A stretch of DNA of 64,000 nt from Druceiella hillmani (taxonomy: Eukaryota > Arthropoda > Insecta > Lepidoptera > Hepialidae): the NCBI GenBank assembly GCA_039881145.1, contig JAYKKI010000074.1, forward strand, positions 11,411,501 through 11,475,500. The letters run 5' to 3'. Positions 61,675 to 64,000 of the stretch are shown piece by piece (within the stretch, counting starts at the first letter, position 1; each line of letters begins with the position of its first letter). The position numbers and the translations under genes were made by a program. The notes under the pieces were generated by a model. The model ran no database searches. It worked only from the letters and a program-made list of their open reading frames with translations, and was not told where the DNA came from.

Positions 61675-63665
61675 ATGTTTTTCTTTTCAGAGAAATCACT
61701 GAGGTGCTCCTTTAATAGGACGTATTTCTTTGATTTATGGAATTTAGTAAAACGATACTTTAAAGAAAAACACGAACGCATTTTATCATGGCGGTTAAAA
61801 AACTTTCATAATGTAGAGAATATAGATATTAGTCCTTTACATAAGCGTGTGCTTAATTTATGTAAAAGTGTGGAAAAATACCATGAACTTTTAATAAATC
61901 AAAAATGTTTGAAAAGTATTGCGACTGACTTATTTAGTGCCATTGACTGTATTGAATCAGCAACAACTAATGAGCAATATAAATCTAAATATTATTTAGT
62001 TCAACTTAGTGTCTTCCTCTGGTCTTGATCGACCAAAGGAAAGCATACTTATTTTTTCCTTTTATTTTAATGATTTTACAAAATAATATTTTAGTAAATG
62101 ATCAAAACATAGGCGGTCAATGGAATTATCTCAGTTTGACGCTTCAACAGTTAGTGCATTTCTCAACAATTCGAGTCAACAAATATTAATGCAGTTGAAG
62201 TTTTATAATTTTCTTGTCGAGGCTAAGTTAACGAAACACCAATATTTGTTAACAATAAACTTCGTTGATATTAAAACTTCTAGTTAAATTTTATCATCGC
62301 GCTGAATTTTTTTGAAAGGTAAGAAAAAGTGTTATCTTAGTAATATGGTAATGACGGAATCAAAAGCCGAGCTCGAATTGCAAAATTTCTTAGATTACAC
62401 AGTTTTGAAGATCTCAGAGTCTGAACAAATTTTGTTAAATATAATTTCAGTAAAGTCAGTTAATTTAACTCGAATTGGGAAATAGAGTTTGGTGGTAGTA
62501 CGGGTTATAGCGAGTACAAACAGTCTTTCGCGGATTCAAGTTTAGATGATGACATGATGATTTTGTTATTAACTGTAAAGGAACGCAAAATAGTTTACTC
62601 ATAACTTTTTACGTTCCTTTGCAGTTAGTAACAAAATTCAAATAGTGAAACCAAGGTTGTGGGAAAAATCCCCATCCCTCGTCTATGAGATACTGTAGAC
62701 ATATTCGTTTCCAATTTGTGAATGAAAATTCTACTATTTTTAAGAAAGACAAATCGTATTTGGAAAGAGGTGTGTGTCCGATAACATTCATGTTATACGA
62801 ATGCGTTTTGTTACGTCCAGCATTATTTACAACTGACTATATTCGGTGGTAAAATTTGTATAAGTAATCGGCGGTAAAATCTGGTGAATATTACATTTGT
62901 GAAGCAACACCAAAAAAATTAATCACGTCGAAAGGTACTGAATACATGAATCTAGAGGCAACAAACCAAATTCCAAGCCATAAAAATCGTTTTGAATTCT
63001 ATTTTACACCTCTATATTCAGAGATTCGTTTCTATGAATATTTTTTTCACCTTTCTTGAAGAATAAGTTTTTAAAAGTGGCAGGTTAGATGAGATGATAA
63101 AAAAATATTATCTGATAAAAAATTAAGGTTTCAAAATCAGGTTCTATCTGAACTTAACAGCGAATAAACAACGAAGTGGCAGAAGCGGGATATCGTACGA
63201 CAGAAATACGGTCAGCAAAATATGTTTTAATTCAAGTATTTCAGCCGAAAACATAAAGATTTAATTTACTTGTGTTCTACAGTTTTGTAAGATTTATCTT
63301 CGGGATACAATATCAATGCATAGCAAATTAGTGAAATAAGTTTGGAAACCGAGCAATATTTGATACAAAAATGTCCATGGTACAATTTTCCAGCTTCCGT
63401 CCACAAAGTACTCATACATCACTCAGAAATTGTAAAGCATGCATTTGTATATATCAGACAATTATTTAAAGAGACTGCTGAAGCTAATAATAATTTGAAG
63501 GCACTTAAACAAGACCAAACTCGAAAAATTGCTTGGGAACTTACCGATACCGATTTAATGAAACATCCCTGTTACAGTCAGACCCCTTTGTTTTGTCTAC
63601 GAAACTTTCCCCAAAAGAAAAAAAATGTATTGCATAATCAGATAATAAGTTTGTTAGTAAATTAG
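61675..63665 (+). pseudogene. Transib transposase pseudogene (RAG1-core relative)
   Basis: Recognisable blocks in family order: 61,675-62,028 N-terminal (HERILSWRLKNFHNVENIDI, then SPLHKRVLNLCKSVEKYHEL); 62,350-62,590 (ESKAELELQNFLDYTVLK, then EFGGSTGYSEYKQSFADSSL); 62,680-62,760 (YCRHIRFQFVNENSTI); 62,975-63,120 (KNRFEFYFTPLYSEIRFYEY, then KWQVR); and 63,342-63,665 (CPWYNFPASVHKVLIHHSEI, then ETAEANNNLKALKQ and QTRKIAWELTDTDLM). Transib transposases are DDE enzymes with a core homologous to RAG1. In the GFDGSSG-type motif the first catalytic Asp is replaced by Gly (GGT at 62,492-62,494). Stops and frameshifts separate the blocks, so it is inactive. Confidence 0.85.
62559..62639. repeat. Imperfect hairpin, about 32-bp arms, in Transib B
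   Basis: Arm 62,559-62,590 (gattttgttattaactgtaa then aggaacg) pairs with 62,607-62,639 inverted, with about three mismatches. The right-arm Transib has only 'gcgttccttta' at this point, so one arm again looks copied. Confidence 0.85.
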
Positions 63666-64000
63666 ACAATCTTGTAATTGCTTTAGTAAGAATATTGAAG
63701 TGCACTTACGTTATTTTGGTTAAAAAATTAGAGCTTTTTCCTGAATTTCAATGTCGTATTTTTTATGTTCTTTAGTTAATTTTATTTAGGATTAGTGACT
63801 TTATTTAGGGTCAAATCTTTCAATTAATGGTGCTTAAAATTAATTAACATATACATTTAAATATACCATTTTTTGCAATTATATCTATTTCTTTTTCCTA
63901 TCGTTTCTAATCAAATTATTATAAAATATATAAATTAAGTAAATAACACTTTATTTCATAATTTTCAACCGTTTTAATACAAATGTAATACTTTACTTCC
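63666..64000. other. Transib 3' region and copy B flank to window end
   Basis: Aligns with about 24,880-25,160 in copy A up to the last base. No inverse of the CACAGTG terminus was found, so the Transib boundary lies either undetected here or beyond 64,000. Confidence 0.5.

Larger units (their letters stand above)
61129..63860 (+). mobile_element. Transib element, copy B (most complete)
   Basis: Starts with CACAGTG at 61,129, identical to the heptamer of RAG recombination signals and one base from the published Transib consensus (CACWATG), preceded by caatg in both A and B. The leader (61,136-61,670) is shared with three other copies. Coding blocks in order follow to 63,665. Similarity to copies A and the right arm continues to about 63,860, so the 3' terminus is not fixed. 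About 2.7 kb long, near the usual 3 kb. Confidence 0.82.
41492..64000 (+). repeat. Segmental duplication, copy B (cut by window end)
   Basis: Direct repeat of 757-25,160. It carries the same LINE, mariner, piggyBac and Transib series. It lacks A's TTAA element and the 950-bp segment, and it has its own fold-back insertion, an expanded (TA)n at 52,254-52,357 and several private hairpins. Similarity to A continues to the last base of the window, so the true right edge is outside. Confidence 0.95.

Noticed and set aside
63749..63753. caatg as the second target-site copy of Transib B
   Set aside because: Tempting, because the following bases could continue the piggyBac reading; but there is no inverse of CACAGTG before it, and sequence beyond it still resembles the right-arm Transib, which has a different flank.
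41492..64000. Copy B as a mis-assembled second haplotype
   Set aside because: Divergence of about 15-20%, copy-specific transposons and different indels are far beyond allelic difference, although read depth should still be checked.

Overview
This window is strongly AT-rich (about 70% by eye), full of (TA)n and (AC)n microsatellites, and has no open reading frame longer than 133 codons. I see no intact host gene, rRNA, tRNA or CRISPR array. The recognisable coding material is all decayed transposons of families typical of animal, especially insect, genomes: two kinds of mariner, piggyBac, Transib and an RTE-like LINE. The best reading is gene-poor intergenic DNA of an insect or other arthropod; I cannot name the species.

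Layout. (1) 1-756 is unique flank. (2) About 757-25,160 (copy A) is repeated in the same orientation at about 41,492-64,000 (copy B, cut by the window end). This is an old direct segmental duplication of about 23-24 kb, roughly 80-85% identical where I compared it, with indels that date insertions before or after the event. (3) Between the copies lies a large imperfect palindrome, left arm about 25,688-29,355 and right arm about 30,290-33,975 inverted, with decayed Transib elements converging at its centre. (4) 34,080-41,490 is unique DNA with a deletion-derivative mariner at 37,876-38,798 embedded in a (TA)n tract.

Elements shared by A and B, so older than the duplication: an RTE-like LINE (10.8-12.1 / 50.7-52.3 kb, minus), a mariner (18.5-19.7 / 57.0-58.0 kb, minus), a piggyBac transposase 3' part (22.8-23.4 / 60.5-61.1 kb) and a Transib inserted directly into it (from 23,389 / 61,129). 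Elements in one copy only: a TTAA-flanked piggyBac-type element in A (16,741-17,970) and a fold-back MITE-like insertion in B (58.41-58.75 kb). The palindrome holds two more Transib copies, so the window has four, one starting with the exact heptamer CACAGTG.

Most notable observations: (a) the mariner in copy A has, between its terminus and its transposase ATG, a canonical heat-shock-element array and a TATA box in correct order and spacing, which suggests a heat-inducible transposon promoter; (b) several perfect 12-20 bp hairpins exist in one duplicate but not its partner, the signature of template-switch mutation; (c) GC-richer blocks, best at 12,990-13,440 / 53,245-53,690, are well conserved between copies and could be old regulatory DNA. 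None of the transposons looks able to make a functional transposase; they are fossils with stops, frameshifts and deletions.
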